Of a stretch of DNA of 64,000 nt, positions 20,306 through 30,986 are shown piece by piece. Origin of the DNA: Puccinia triticina (Eukaryota > Basidiomycota > Pucciniomycetes > Pucciniales > Pucciniaceae); assembly GCF_026914185.1 (NCBI RefSeq), contig NC_070574.1, positions 4,182,501 to 4,246,500 on the forward strand, given 5' to 3'. How positions within the stretch are numbered: the first letter of the stretch is position 1; every line of letters begins with the position of its first letter. The position numbers were made by a program, and so were the translations under genes. Under the pieces are notes generated by a model. The model was not told the origin of the DNA and did no database searches. It saw only the letters and a program-made list of their open reading frames with translations.

Positions 20306-22471
20306 TTATAAACCACGAGCAACCGATTCGTCACCATGTTGCGTTTGAGATTGTGAGGGCGTTGTGATCAGATCGGTGACGAATTCGATAACTTTCTGAC
20401 TGAAATGTTGCTCAATTATCTTCCCCACCTTCGGAATAGTCTTGTGACCATATTCGAGAAGAATGTCTTGGATTTGTTTAACCGAGAATGAATAAGCTAC
20501 AACCCTGAGTAAACAATTTGATGAGTGAGCCCCATTGCGTATAGACTCAGCAAGGTCCCTAGAATTGAACCGTTCAAGTGCGGCAGCTATCAGGCGGCCT
20601 GTAAAGAGATGTGCGGGGTTCAAAACGTAGGTCAGATCTCCCAAGAATCGCACAAATACATGTCTAAAATAAATCACCTCCAGGCGTTTGTGGAGAGAAT
20701 CCATGCATTGAAGCCGGCTCTTGAGCAGATTTTGAGGTTTGTTCAGTGGCAGTTGGAAGCCAGTTGAATTCGCTGATTTCATCAGCGTTTTGGCGTGAGG
20801 GAGCGGGTAATGAAATAGATCTAGATGGGGCTGAAGAAGAAGATCTAGATGGGACTGAAGAGGAAGATCTGGATGGGACTGAAGAGGAGGATTTAGATGG
20901 GACTGAAGAGGCAGTTGTAGATGGGGCTGAAGAGGAAGATTGAGATGGGACTGAAGAGGAAGATCTAGATGGGACTGAGGAGGAAGATTTAGATGCGAGT
21001 GAAGAGGAAGATCCAGATGGGGTTGAAGAAGAGTGTGGGTCCAAGAGAGTGGATGGTGCTGCCAGGAGACAATTCCAGTGAAATGAAATTTGAGCCAGAG
21101 CCACGAAATTTGGGTGTTGATCATCCTGATGACTCACCTGGAGGAGAAGGACGTTCTTTGTGACACACAAGCCAGGATGTCAAGAGGCATCGGCCTAGCC
21201 AGGATTGTAAAATGCCGGGGATGGCCCAGGTTAGCTGAAGAAAGTCGAAATTGGGCAGCCGTAAATAAGTGGAGGCGTGAGTATGGGGAGTAGGCATTAT
21301 TTCTGAATCTGAGGTTGAGATTGCATTCAAGTTTCAGTGACTTAGTGTAAATCGAATATGTAGGGGCATGGCTAGATTCATGCGAACCTGTTTTTTGGGC
21401 TGCCGGATGTGAATCTGGGTGTGCATTTTCTGAGGTGTGATGAGTTTTGGTTGTATCCGCAATATGGCTGTGCACACGATCGGGTTCGGTGGCTGTTGTC
21501 TTCGGGCTTTCCCCATCGGTTTCTTGCGGTTCATTCTTTTTTGAGGGGCCTAGAAGAATGGAAAAGAACGACTTGATTAAAAGTTCTGCAACCTCAACCC
21601 TATCCCTGAGAATTTTACGTACGAAAGAGCCGCTTGATCTTTTGCAAAATCTTATCCCAGAACTCTCGAACTTAGCTCGATGTAGAAAGAGGAGCGAATG
21701 ATTTAATTCAACGAGCCTCTTACTGCGTAACAGTTCTCGACTCACCTTTTTCCACCCAGTTGGGGGGCTTTAGAGGCAGCTCGCCATGCCGCCGTGGAGA
21801 AGATATAGACCCCTTTCCTTCTTCTGGAGAGAATACCGCAGACGGGATGTCTAGTTGACCGCAGAGGAACTTGAGTCAAAAATCGTGGATACATTTGTCA
21901 AGATTTCTGATAGTTGGTACTAACTGGATTCGCTGCTGAACGGGGTTGGCCGTTCTAGCTCCTGGAAGGCTTCGGAGTTGGCTGTTTTCGATGGCGGGGT
22001 TTTTTGAGAGCTGCTTGCTGAGAGTTGTGTCTTGGTCTTCTCGTGTGGCCGAGGATAGGGTTTCTGCGGGACGATGTTCGGCCCTGGTTTCTGCGTTGAG
22101 GGGGCTTCTTTTGGCTCGGGAGAGGAGGGATTCGCTGCTGATCGTGAGGCCGGTAGCTTCGACTGGGCCAGCTGGCTGGGGTGGCGGGTTTCGGCCAGGA
22201 GCTCAGCTGGCTGCAACCCTCTTCCGGCTGTTAAATCTGGGTGTTTTGTGCTAATGATGGTGCTCGGGATCCTCGCTGGCGTCGTGTCTGAGGCTCCCCA
22301 GAATAGCCGTCTCTGGAGATGATTGAGGTGGGTGGAGGGCTTGCATCCATTCTGAGTATAGTTCTGCGCAAAATTGGAGTCCTGATGTCGAATGCCGAGA
22401 GCCGTAAGCGGGGCACCAGCCGTGAAAGTGCTTACGGCGGCGACGATCGTGCAGAACGCGCACATCCACAT
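20306..22471 (-). CDS. Predicted secreted Ser-rich repeat protein (candidate effector)
   Basis: The minus-strand exon model is 22471-21925, 21850-21746, 21549-21388, 21308-21138, 21058-20678, 20598-20306 (552 residues). All phases agree. The second intron is long (196 bp); an acceptor about 45 bp earlier also fits. The N-terminus MWMCAFCTIVAAVSTFTAGA looks like a signal peptide, with cleavage near the last Ala. Next comes a long Pro/Ser/Lys-rich region, then a hydrophobic piece (LTWAIPGILQSWLGRCLL), then nine 24-bp units (20820-21033) coding 8-residue RSSSSVPS-like repeats. The C-terminus is helical (VKQIQDILLEYGHK, IIEQHFSQKVIEFV). It matches no family I recognise. A plain open frame through the repeat in another phase exists but cannot join the neighbouring exons. 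Confidence 0.65.
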
Positions 22472-23417
22472 GGATATGCTGTGAGGTGTGGGATGGGTTG
22501 GGGATGCTGGCCGGGGAAGATGAGGTCACAACGGAACGGGAAGGGCCATGCTGGCGGGAGTGGCGTCTGGAGTCTCCTGCAAACTAGATGTGCTCCGACA
22601 CCCCTCGCACTGCCCAGCTCGGACGAATGTATTTTGGAAATCGAAAAAAACATATTTGTTTGTTTGAGTGTTTCGTCTCACACATCACAGATTGTATGCA
22701 CCCCCACTTCCAAGCTTGGTTTTCGGATGGTGTTCTGTAAATAAATAAATATTTAAATAAATAAGTAAATATGTGCACATGATGCCTGGGTGGTTGCACG
22801 GAAGCGACCCCTGCTCCAGACCGGGCTCTTGGCGGAGGCCCCCTTCTCGGGGAGGACCCAATTACTGTCTCAGCCGGCCATATTCATTTTCCAAAATGGA
22901 CTAGTTATGCCAATGATACTTGTCTCAAGCTGCTAAATTCGTAGAGTCCTCGTTTCAGGAATCGGCAAGCCCCAAACACGACTCGAACATGAAATCGCTC
23001 TGGCGTCTTCCGTGAATTACGGGCAGAAAGCCTCTGTGTACATCTCTCAGTGGGGCAGCGGCCAGGGGCAGCCCCGCGAGCTCTCTGACTCTCGGGGAGG
23101 CCGCAGGCTCGCAACCGAGCTGTAAAGCCTCTGATTTGGGCAAGCAATATATCTGCTTCCTGCACTTCCCGCCCCTGCCCCCAGGCAGGCGAGAGGCTTT
23201 TGTTTCGAAGGCCAACATGGGGCTCATCGGGCACGGGCAGGGGAAGGGCTGGCCTCTAAAAGGCTGCACAGGCCAAAAAATATATCCATGTAGGACCGGG
23301 GTCCATTGCGGGGCCCCGAACCCCGGATACCTCGGAGGGGTTACAGATCCTTGGTGGAATGGATCACCTTCAACCAACCAACTGCGACATAAATCTCTTA
23401 TCTATAACCCAATCGAG
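22472..23417. other. Shared upstream region of two divergent genes
   Basis: The 946 bp between the secreted-protein gene (-) and ADI1 (+) presumably hold both promoters. AT-rich TAAATAAA repeats lie at 22738-22770. A GC-rich part (22800-23340) has an in-frame but unrecognisable minus ORF. A TTCGAGT B-box-like word near 22980 was considered as tRNA and rejected. Confidence 0.4.
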
Positions 23418-24710
23418 ATGAAAGCTTACATTTATGACGAGGTAATTCACTCACACTTCCCATTCAACTGGAGCATTGCACTCAAAATAAAGCGTCCAGG
23501 ACAAATGCTGATCGAGTGTTTCCACGTTCCCGTCGTTCTCCGCTCATATATTGGTATATCCCACGGAGCCCTCAGGAATCAAAACTTCCGCCTCAAGACG
23601 AGCATGATTCAAACGAGCCCGTTTCTCTAAAGGATTTGAAATCCCTGGGTGTGCTGTATTGGTCGATTGACTCGATCGATCAAGTGAATTCAATCGCTAT
23701 TCAACGGGATTATAAAAACCGTGACCAAATTATATGCAGTCCTCAAGCGATGGTATGATTATTCCTTATATTTTTCAGCCCTTCGCTAACTAAAAATCAA
23801 GATTCGAATGCGCCCTTGATATCCAAATACTATTTTCTCTTTTTTTTTTATTATCCATTTAGGGAGACATCTATCAACAGAAACTGGACACATTCTTTGA
23901 GGAGCATCTTCATGAAGGTCAGGGAAAACGCGGATTTGGTTCTTACTCCCTCAACGGATACGTACGCTGAAAGTAGGTATTTACCATTAAACTCCCTGAT
24001 CTCGCGTTCCATTCATACACTTCAACAGATGAAGAAATCAGATGGGTAGTTGAGGGTAGTGGCTATTTTGATGTCAGAGGTGCGTGTTCCTAAGCTCTAG
24101 TTTCTGCAGTCTCCTCTATGTATCTGATGTCACTGCGTCGTTTAAACGTACTATTAGACCGATCTGACCAGCGTTGGGTTCGAATCAAAGTCGAAAAGGG
24201 CGATCTTCTAGTCCTTCCTCCCGGTGTGTACTGATTTACGAGCACCCATAATTTTCTGATTGATTTTCCTTGCTTGTCTGCCTGTCCACATTATTCGTTC
24301 TTTCTATTCATTTTCTCAATCCAGAGTACCAACCTACATCTCTTGTGAGACTGAGAATCCACGTACTTATTTGGACCGAAAAAAATAGGGATCTTTCATC
24401 GTTTCACAGTGGACAAGGATAATTACATCAAAGCGATGAGATTATTTAAAGTAAGGCCATCTATTCCACATCAGATTAAATTTTCAGACTCCCTCCCGAT
24501 TCCGATATTAAAGCTTTTGCCTGCCTCACTTTATTAAAGGAGGAACCTAAATGGGTGGCACTTAATCGGTCTTCCGAGAGCGAAAACAACCCATATCGAA
24601 AGGTTGGTGTTTATGAATCACCCAAAACATTTATCCTGCTGACATCTGATTCTACTCATCAGGCCTATGTCGAGCAAATTGGAAAGGCTATGCCCACCAG
24701 CGCCTCTTGA
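23418..24710 (+). CDS. ADI1: Acireductone dioxygenase (ARD), methionine salvage
   Basis: The enzyme is a metal-dependent dioxygenase that converts acireductone to the 2-keto precursor of methionine plus formate (Fe form) in the methylthioadenosine salvage pathway; it is cytosolic. Exons: 23418-23441, 23576-23752, 23863-23917, 24029-24079, 24158-24223, 24389-24450, 24540-24602, 24663-24710. They give 181 residues, the usual family length. Family blocks are LKSLGVLYWSID, FFEEHLHEDEEIRW (metal-binding His-x-His and Glu), EGSGYFDVR, KGDLLVLPPGIFHRFTVD (fourth ligand His) and YIKAMRLF. The first exon is only 24 bases (MKAYIYDE). All eight exons are in phase. Confidence 0.95.
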
Positions 24711-25088
24711 ATAATTAAGGAGTATCTTTGGAACGGCGATTCTGTGAAGCAATACCTACGCGCTTGAAAAAGCCTCGAAGATCGGTCCTTGGAAGCAACT
24801 CCTCAATGTATTTGTATTTTCTGTTCAAACGGTTGATCAATTGTCGTGAAATTTATACCTGCAAAAAATGTTATCTATTGGGTGTACTACAACTATTGCC
24901 TATTTGCGCCACAAGTAGATAAATTTTCACTTCCCCAAGTATAGTATAGCCTTCTGTGTGATAAGGTAGATTATTTTTTTCTTGTGAGACAGATGAAGAA
25001 GGGAAATATAAGCTTGATTCAGGTGCAGAAGTACACACAATGCTGGGCCAGCTATGTAACCAAGAGGATTCACATTTGTTGGGTTGAG
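24711..25088. other. 3' flank of ADI1
   Basis: AT-rich sequence; no gene or structured element is visible before the GC-word repeat block begins at about 25090. Confidence 0.5.
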
Positions 25089-25372
25089 GCAACGAACATT
25101 AGCGCTAGCGTAGCGTAGTGTTACCTTTTTTAAGCTACGCTATGGCGGCGATTAGCGCTAGCGTAGCGTAGTGTTACCTTTTTTAAGCTACGCTATGGCG
25201 GCGCTAGTGTTAGCGGCCGGATTTGCCTGCTAACACTACTAAGATAGAAAAAAGTGCTTGTGTAGGGTTAGCGGTTGCTTTTTTACGGCCGCTAACACTA
25301 CAATTTTTTCTGGATAGCGTTAGTGTGGCGGTGTTAGCTTAGAAAAAAGCCACACTAACTTTTAATGTAGAT
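25089..25372. repeat. Palindromic GC-word repeat block (AGCGTAGCG type)
   Basis: A 57-bp unit (GATTAGCGCTAGCGTAGCGTAG followed by TGTTACC, TTTTTTAAGC and TACGCTATGGCGGC) is present twice in tandem. It is followed by diverged inverted relatives (GCTAACACTACT, AGTGTTAGCGGCCG, CCGCTAACACTAC). Words of the same kind make up 28020-28260 and 29588-30030. No ORF. Confidence 0.7.
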
Positions 25373-25860
25373 TTTATGTTTGCTACACCCGGGGAGTCCA
25401 TCCACGGGGAAATCACGCGGATTCCACGAGGACTCCACGCGGTAGCCGCGCGCGAGGTCGGACCAGCGGCTGGAGGTCCAGGGAATCACGGGGTCACCAC
25501 CGGGAGGATCACCCGTGGATTCCACGGCAGCTTTCGGCTCCGCGTGGAATCCCCGTGGATTCCCTGTGATCACGACATGAAGGTCGGGCCCACGGGTGGA
25601 TCACGGCTCCTTCAACCGGGGGCTCCCCGAGGAATCACCGTGATACCCACGCGCGGGTACACCACGTGCCTCAGCTTTCCGTGGGGACCACCAAAGGTGG
25701 TCCGCGGAGCGGATCAAAAACGCGGGTAATATTGCAGAATGTGGTACCACCAGGGTACCACACGCTGCATTGCATATCATCGTAAAAACATAAAAAAAAG
25801 GGATTGATAGATAAAAAAAAAAACAAATCACAAAGAGAAGCAAGAAATAAAAGAAAAGTG
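25373..25860. repeat. CCACGGGGA/GGATTCCACG repeat and A-rich tail
   Basis: Many short inverted and direct words such as GATTCCACG, CGTGGAATCC and ATCACGGGG occur up to about 25740, with GGTACCACCAGGGTACCA at 25743. After this come A-runs (25790-25830) that border the truncated TRAPPC8 copy. It is probably an old element. No gene. Confidence 0.5.
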
Positions 25861-25869
25861 AGAGAAATG

Positions 25870-27318
25870 AGATGTGGCGGCGGGTCCCTTTCTTCTTCAT
25901 CCCTTGCGAACACTCAATCAATGAACCAAATCTGAACTTCACATCTGTTATCTCAACCCTCATTGCGGCTTGCTTGCATACCAGCTTCACTGAAACCTTG
26001 TTTTCCAGAAAAAAAAAACAGCATCAGCTGCCTGGACCTCTCACTCTTAAAATGAGTTGCTTACTTCGCGGGTTTCGAGGGGGAGAAGTTCAAGGTTGTT
26101 GACGGGATCTATTTCGAGGTTCGATAAAGGATCAGAGGAGGGGTTGGCCACCTGGATCTGGATCTGGGTGACATTGATTGAAGTTTGGAGCGGGTTTCGG
26201 ACTCACAAGTCGAGATAGAAAGGCTCTTGGAGACAAATCAATATCATTTTCCACCCAACCAGGAGGGAATCATTCTTCTTGCGGGGACGGACATACCATT
26301 GACGGCCGCCGTGCTGGGCTCGTTGGGTGTGTTGGTCAAGCCAGGGGTGCCCGGGCAGCGGGCACCGAGCTCTTCCCACACGGCTGGATTGATGTCTGGA
26401 TACGCCCGAAGATGGTTCTGGTGGGGCACACAGATCTTGCAGCGCTCGACGTCGAACAGGGAGATATCCTCGATCCTTGGGAGTTCCAGGGACGGATTGG
26501 CCTTGATAGCCCTCTACAGATTGAGGATTGTGAGATGAGATGGTCTTGCAGTAGGAGGAAGACGGGTCTTACTGGATACAGCGCTCTGAATTTGGTGAGA
26601 TAGAGCTCATCATCGTCCGCATCTCCAGCGCCCGAGAGGATCCTTTGCCGCAGCACGTTCCAGTAGCGGACAAGCGCCGCGGGCCAATCGGCGTCGAGCT
26701 CAGCCATGCGAGTCATCTTGTGGACGACGTAGTCTTCAATCCGCGCCCAGCCGACGAACTGGGGTGCCTGTTGGAGGCAGACCTTTGAGAGCCAGTTCTG
26801 CTCGGCAGACGCGTAGCGATGGGCGGCCAGGATGGTGTATAGCGCCGCCTGGCGGGGCGGGACAATCCGGGCTACTTGCTCGTAAATCAGGCCCGAGGTG
26901 AGGTCGTCGTACTGTCCCTTTGACCAGAGGAAGATTGTCAGCTCACTTGGGGGGGGGGGGGGGGGGGGGGGGGTTGTTAGTGCAACGAGTAGTACGACCA
27001 GGCTTGGTCGTTGAACGCGTCCTTGCGCAGATAGTCGTACATCTGGCTGGCAAACTTGTCGTCGCCTAGCATGAATGAGAAGTCTGCCAGACGGCGGGTT
27101 TGGGCTTCTTGGCTTTGGTGGGGATACCTAGTAAGAGAGGATGATGATGAGCAAGGGGTATTTGAGGGCAAGAGGGATGAGACGGACGAGCAGGTGGTGG
27201 TGTTGTAGCGGTGCTTGGGGGTGGATGAGGAGCTGGTTGCGGAGCCGGGCGCCTTGGAGAAGTATTTGTAGCCGGCGCTGAACAGCCGGCCGGTGATTCC
27301 CTTCCTGTTAGCGGCCAA
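25870..27318 (-). pseudogene. Truncated TRAPPC8/Trs85 copy
   Basis: TRAPPC8 (Trs85) is a subunit of the TRAPPIII tethering complex in vesicle transport and autophagy. The intact family member is well over 1000 residues; only the middle to late part is here. Exon-like segments (minus): 27318-26987 (ANRKGITGRLFSAGYKYF, then TRRLADFSFMLGDDKFA), 26945 to about 26560 (ELTIFLWSKGQYDD, AELDADWPAALVRYWNVL), a further exon (SLELPRIEDISLFDVERCKI), one with GEPFYLDL then VRNPLQTSINVTQ, and a last one with MRVEITDVKFRFGSLIE. An in-frame TGA (26203-26205) interrupts GEPFYLDL and VRNPLQ. The N-terminal half and the C-terminus are missing, and the flanks are repeats. The first intron is only 41 bp and contains 25 C residues. 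The frame is otherwise open, so the copy may be young. Confidence 0.7.
26949..26973. repeat. (G)25 homopolymer (poly-C on coding strand)
   Basis: This run of 25 G lies inside the short intron of the TRAPPC8-like copy and precedes its acceptor on the minus strand. Its length may be affected by assembly. Confidence 0.9.
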
Positions 27319-27329
27319 CTGGAAAGCCA

Positions 27330-27535
27330 GGATGTGAGTTTTTGGTTTTTTTAAGGGGGAGGGATGTGAATGCTCACCTTGAGCATTGCCCGGCTAGGAT
27401 GAAATGCATTGAAGCAAGCCACCCGGCTGTGCCCACCTCCGGGGGCCGTGAGGAAGTGGGACTGAAGGGTCAGAGGGCGGGGTGGCGAGGCCGGGGATAA
27501 ATTCGTCGCTTCCCTTGGGAGCCGTTGATTGTCTT
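27330..27535 (-). other. Possible upstream exon of the TRAPPC8 copy
   Basis: A minus-strand frame ending RVACFNAFHPSRAMLK is followed by a good donor (GTGAGC at about 27377). The acceptor TTTCCAG at 27319-27325 begins the TRAPPC8-like exon. Similarity to the family is not recognisable here, so it could be the true upstream exon or unrelated sequence. Confidence 0.3.
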
Positions 27536-28019
27536 CAAGACGCACACAACCCAGCCGATATCACTGAAATAACCCAACACTGGCAATGCAAGGGCATCCG
27601 TGGGTTCCTCGTCGTTGAGAACGACAAGGAACTCACGGGGACAGTTTCCACCGGGATCCCAGGGGCAGTCGCGGAATCCTTGTCATTTTCTCCATTGCAA
27701 TGTCGTGGAAATCCCAGGCGGGTGGAAACAACGGGAAAGCCCGTCGTCTCCACGCATTTTTCACGGGAGGGTGGATACAACGGGGGGAGCAGTGAAATCC
27801 ACGTGGATTTCACAGAGCCGGTGATCCCGTCGTCTCCACAAACGCGCGGGCCAGGAAGCACCCCCGCCGTGTAGTGCTGCCTGAGGAAAAAACTGGGCAG
27901 AACCAGCCCAATTTTGTCCCCGCGCAACTACATGGATGAAACTGGGCAGAAACAACACCCCAGTTTTTCCTGCAGTCACGCAAATACAGGAAAAAAACTA
28001 GCATGTTGTTTCTGCCCAG
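27536..28019. repeat. Dispersed repeat with GGTTTCCAC/GTGGATTTCAC words
   Basis: It contains an inverted core GAAATCCACGTGGATTTC (about 27801) and many CGTCGTCTCCAC words. Part of it (about 27770-27880) matches 56050-56150 in reverse orientation. From 27870 to 28015 three AACTGGGCAGAA/TTCTGCCCAGTTT words form inverted pairs. No gene. Confidence 0.6.
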
Positions 28020-28260
28020 TTTCTCCCGCCCTAGCGCAGCAGGAATTTATTGCGCTGCGCTACGCTACTGGGGGAGCAATAATCCGTTAGCGCTTATGCT
28101 AACCATTAGTGTAGCAGATTTTTTTCTGCACTAGCGCTAAAAAAAGTATTACTGCAGAAAAAAAACTATGCTACAGCTTGGTGTTAGTGGCATAAAATCC
28201 GGCCAACACTACAGGAAAACAGGGCTCCTGTTAGCACCTCTACACTAATGCTAAGTGAAC
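28020..28260. repeat. Palindromic GC-word repeat block, copy 2
   Basis: Short inverted words (CTGCGCTACGC, GTTAGCGCTTATGC, GCACTAGCGC, CATTAGTGTAGCAG) are related to those at 25089-25372, with T/A-run spacers (TTTTTTTCTGC, CTGCAGAAAAAAA). Confidence 0.6.
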
Positions 28261-28261
28261 C

Positions 28262-28345
28262 TGTAGCCTAGCGGCTCAGTGTTGGTTAAGTTGACTCTTG
28301 GTTCAACAACCCTCAAGGTTGGTTGGATTCTTGATGAAAAGGATC
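28262..28345 (+). ncRNA. Second tRNA-like SINE head
   Basis: CTGTAGCCTAGCGGC is an A-box match (same start as the unit at 3162) and GGTTCAACAACC is a B-box-like word at a plausible distance. It is followed by TTGATGAAAAGGATCAAG. Stems are weak, so it is not a functional tRNA. It follows directly on the GC-word repeat block. Confidence 0.4.
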
Positions 28346-29587
28346 AAGAAGAAGCAAGGATGATGGTGGTCAGGTTTTTGAGTGTCTGTAATAAGCTGAG
28401 GAATCCAAAACAAGGGAGGAATTACCTCCTTAAATAACACTTTGGCTCCCCTAGGAAGATTCTTCTTGGTTGGTAGTGGCGGTAAAGGTATCAGCCGGAA
28501 GAGTCCTTTTGGAAATATGTCATACTCTAAGTCTATCCAATCTTGGGAGTGGGACTGTTATAGTTACGTGGTGAACGTTTTCACAAGGAAATGTCACTTA
28601 CCTGTTCTTTGTTATTTTTCAACTATATGACACATGTCACTGTGTTGTTCCTAGTACTAAAGTGTGGTAATGGTCATTTTTATCATGTAATAATGTCTCT
28701 ATAAATGGCGCAGGAGGGGTTATTTCAGGGGTTTCTGGGGGTTCTGCTGGGCGTGGATGGTATTGTTAGCTCTCAATGGGTAATAATGTCTCTATAATAA
28801 TTAATTTTATGTTTTTATAGGATGTCACAATGGCTTGTGATATGTAGCTAGCTGACAACAAGAAACCCATTATTTCAGAGGAATCACATTTGAGAATGGA
28901 AATTTTGCTTTTCTATCCTTCAACATCAGTAAACAGGAGAAATTGATGAGTTGGACTTGGCTGAAATACCATTTCATCATATTTTTTACTACAGTTGCTC
29001 CTAGAAAACAAGAGAATTCTACACAGCATTGTGTTGACTCCCAAATCAATTCTAATTGAATTTTGACTCAATTCTCCATCCACTTTACAATTCATTTAGG
29101 GATGATTCACTAATCCACATCAAGCCCACATCCAATCATAACTCACATAAAATTTAGCTCCGGCACTCCCTGGGGAGTGGGAACATATCTCCCCTGGTGC
29201 TCAATCAGTTACACAAACCACATTTACAACCCTTAGTTTACACACATGGTTACATACATAGATATATACATAGTTACACACATAACACACTACATACAGC
29301 TACATCATTACTTGCATACATACAGTGTATACATGCAGGCACTGCATGCATGGCTGCATGTGCTGCTGTATGAGCTAGTGGAATTTTGTTGCATAGCAAC
29401 AGCAGGTGACCTGGTTACAGCATGACTACACTTACATACAGTCCTGACCAATCACCATCTCTGAATCAGCCTACAGAACCCATCCCATAAGTGCATGTAT
29501 AGGCCTGACCAATCACATTCACACATTCAGTATATTTACTAGCCAAAACCCCTCATTTATCTAGCTAAAATACCTCACTGCAAGGGT
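28346..29587. other. Non-coding region
   Basis: No gene was recognised. Features seen: repeated GTAATAATGTCTCTATAA at 28687 and 28780, ACATA/TACA-rich simple sequence at about 29220-29340, CTGCATGCATGGCTGCATG at 29342-29361, and two CTGACCAATCAC words (29446, 29504). Confidence 0.5.
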
Positions 29588-30030
29588 GAAAGCGCTGCGC
29601 TTCAAAAAGCGCAGCGCAGCGTGAAGCGCAGCGGTTTTGGTGGCCGCTGCGCTGCGCTGAAAGTAGCGGCCCCGCCCACTGCGCTACCGCTTTTTGGGTC
29701 TGCCAAGAAGCGGGGACCCGCTACTTTCAGCGGTAGCGCAGCGGAACCATCACTGCACTACCGCTTTTTGACCTGGCCGCGTAGCGCTCCCCCGCTGCCA
29801 GCCAAAAAAGCGCAGCTGTTTTGGTGGCCGCTGCGCGGCGTTGAAAGGAGCGGCCCCGTCCGCTGCGCTACCGCTTTTTGGGTCGGGAAAAAAGCGGGCC
29901 CCCGCTATTTTCAGCGGTAGCGCAGCGGGACTGGCGCTGCGCTACCGCTTTTTGGGCTGACCGCGCAGCGGTTCCCCGCTGCGCTGCGCTAAAAGACCAC
30001 TTTTTTGTAGCGCAGCGCAGCGTTTCAGCC
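29588..30030. repeat. Palindromic GC-word repeat block, copy 3 (AAAAAGCGCAGCG)
   Basis: Tandem and inverted units combine GCTGCGCTACCGCTTTTTGG, CCCGCTACTTTCAGCGGTAG and GCGCAGCGGTTTTGGTGGCC. At least three partial units occur in about 440 bp, ending in GTAGCGCAGCGCAGCG. The pattern is of short palindromes (AGCGCAGCGCT-like) separated by AAAA/TTTT. The predicted ORFs are repeat artefacts. Confidence 0.75.
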
Positions 30031-30300
30031 TTGCTCACTGTTGTCTATAAAAGGAGGCTCTCCTCCCCTGTTGTAACTGTTCCCCCATCAGACTGCCTGC
30101 ACAGCACTCAGTTTCCCCTATCACAAGTACACAACTGCTCACTCCACAATATATCAGTCACTCTATATTTTGGTTTTACACAAATTAAAACAGTTACACA
30201 CAAAATAAAAACTCTACTCAAAACTTACATATACATAACACAACTCTCTGTGGGGTAAGTCCAGACTCCTCACTCATTACACATTTTTAGCAAGCTCAGT
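30031..30300 (+). promoter_or_regulatory. TATA-like region after GC-word repeats
   Basis: TGTCTATAAAAGGAGG at about 30042 is a good TATA box, followed by C/T- and CA-rich sequence and GGGGTAAGT at 30252 (a donor-like site). It may be a retroelement LTR edge or an orphan promoter; no ORF of note follows. Confidence 0.25.
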
Positions 30301-30569
30301 GGACCCACTTCATAGCAACAGTTATAACACTCCACTATCACTACATTAAGCTTGCCAGTCTGAGATTGGTGGGCTTTTTTTAGTGTCTAGTGACACAGGA
30401 AAGGCAGTGGTTTGCTCATGCATCCCTTTCTGCACTCAGCAAAAGGTTCTCATGAACACTTTTGAGCTTTACACTGCAATGAGCCTGATCTTTAGTGTAA
30501 TAATCCGCGTGTGGTAAATCTCTGCACTCTGCAAGCACAAATTCCGCTATATAAGGGTAACATAAAACT

Positions 30570-30986
30570 CTTCTGCACATTGAGCGGGGTACACATCCCA
30601 CCCGATGACCGGCCATTGAGTGGGATGCGCACTCAACCCAATGACTGGACATTGAGTGGGGGTTTAGGCCGGTCATCAAGCGGAGTACACACCCCGCTCA
30701 GTGGCCGGCCATTGTGATCACCCCACTTGATTTCCGGTCACCGTGTGGGATGTGGGGGTGTGTACTCCGCTTGATGGCCGGTCATTGAGGGTGTGTACCC
30801 CACTTGATGACCGTTCATTGAGCGGGGTGTGTGCTCAGTGACTGGTCATCAAGTGTGGTGTGTACTCAGTGACTGGTCAATGGTCATCAAGTGTGCATCC
30901 CACTCGATGGCTGGTCATTGAGTGCACCGGCCATTGAGTGAGATGTGTATCCCGCTTGATGTCCGGTCATCAAGCGGGGTGTGTAC
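30570..30986. repeat. Hairpin minisatellite array, copy 2
   Basis: About ten imperfect units have stems such as CCCGCTTGATGACCGGTCATCAAGCGGGG and linkers GTGTGTAC. The plan is as at 1-300, with the stem word changed to TTGA/TCAA. The CACTA-type element at 30987 sits inside this array, and the array resumes at 32811. Confidence 0.8.

Noticed and set aside
20306..21124. Uninterrupted 272-codon minus-strand frame
   Set aside because: Across the 24-bp repeats this frame cannot be joined to the upstream exons in phase. The Ser-rich frame joins on both sides with good splice sites, so the long frame is real only in its last part (20598-20306).
22905..23377. tRNA on the minus strand near 22980 (TTCGAGT word)
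   Set aside because: No acceptor stem or D arm could be formed around the B-box-like word.
30300..30717. ORFs across the hairpin minisatellite at 30.5 kb
   Set aside because: They exist only because the unit length preserves a frame for a few repeats; no homology and no start context.
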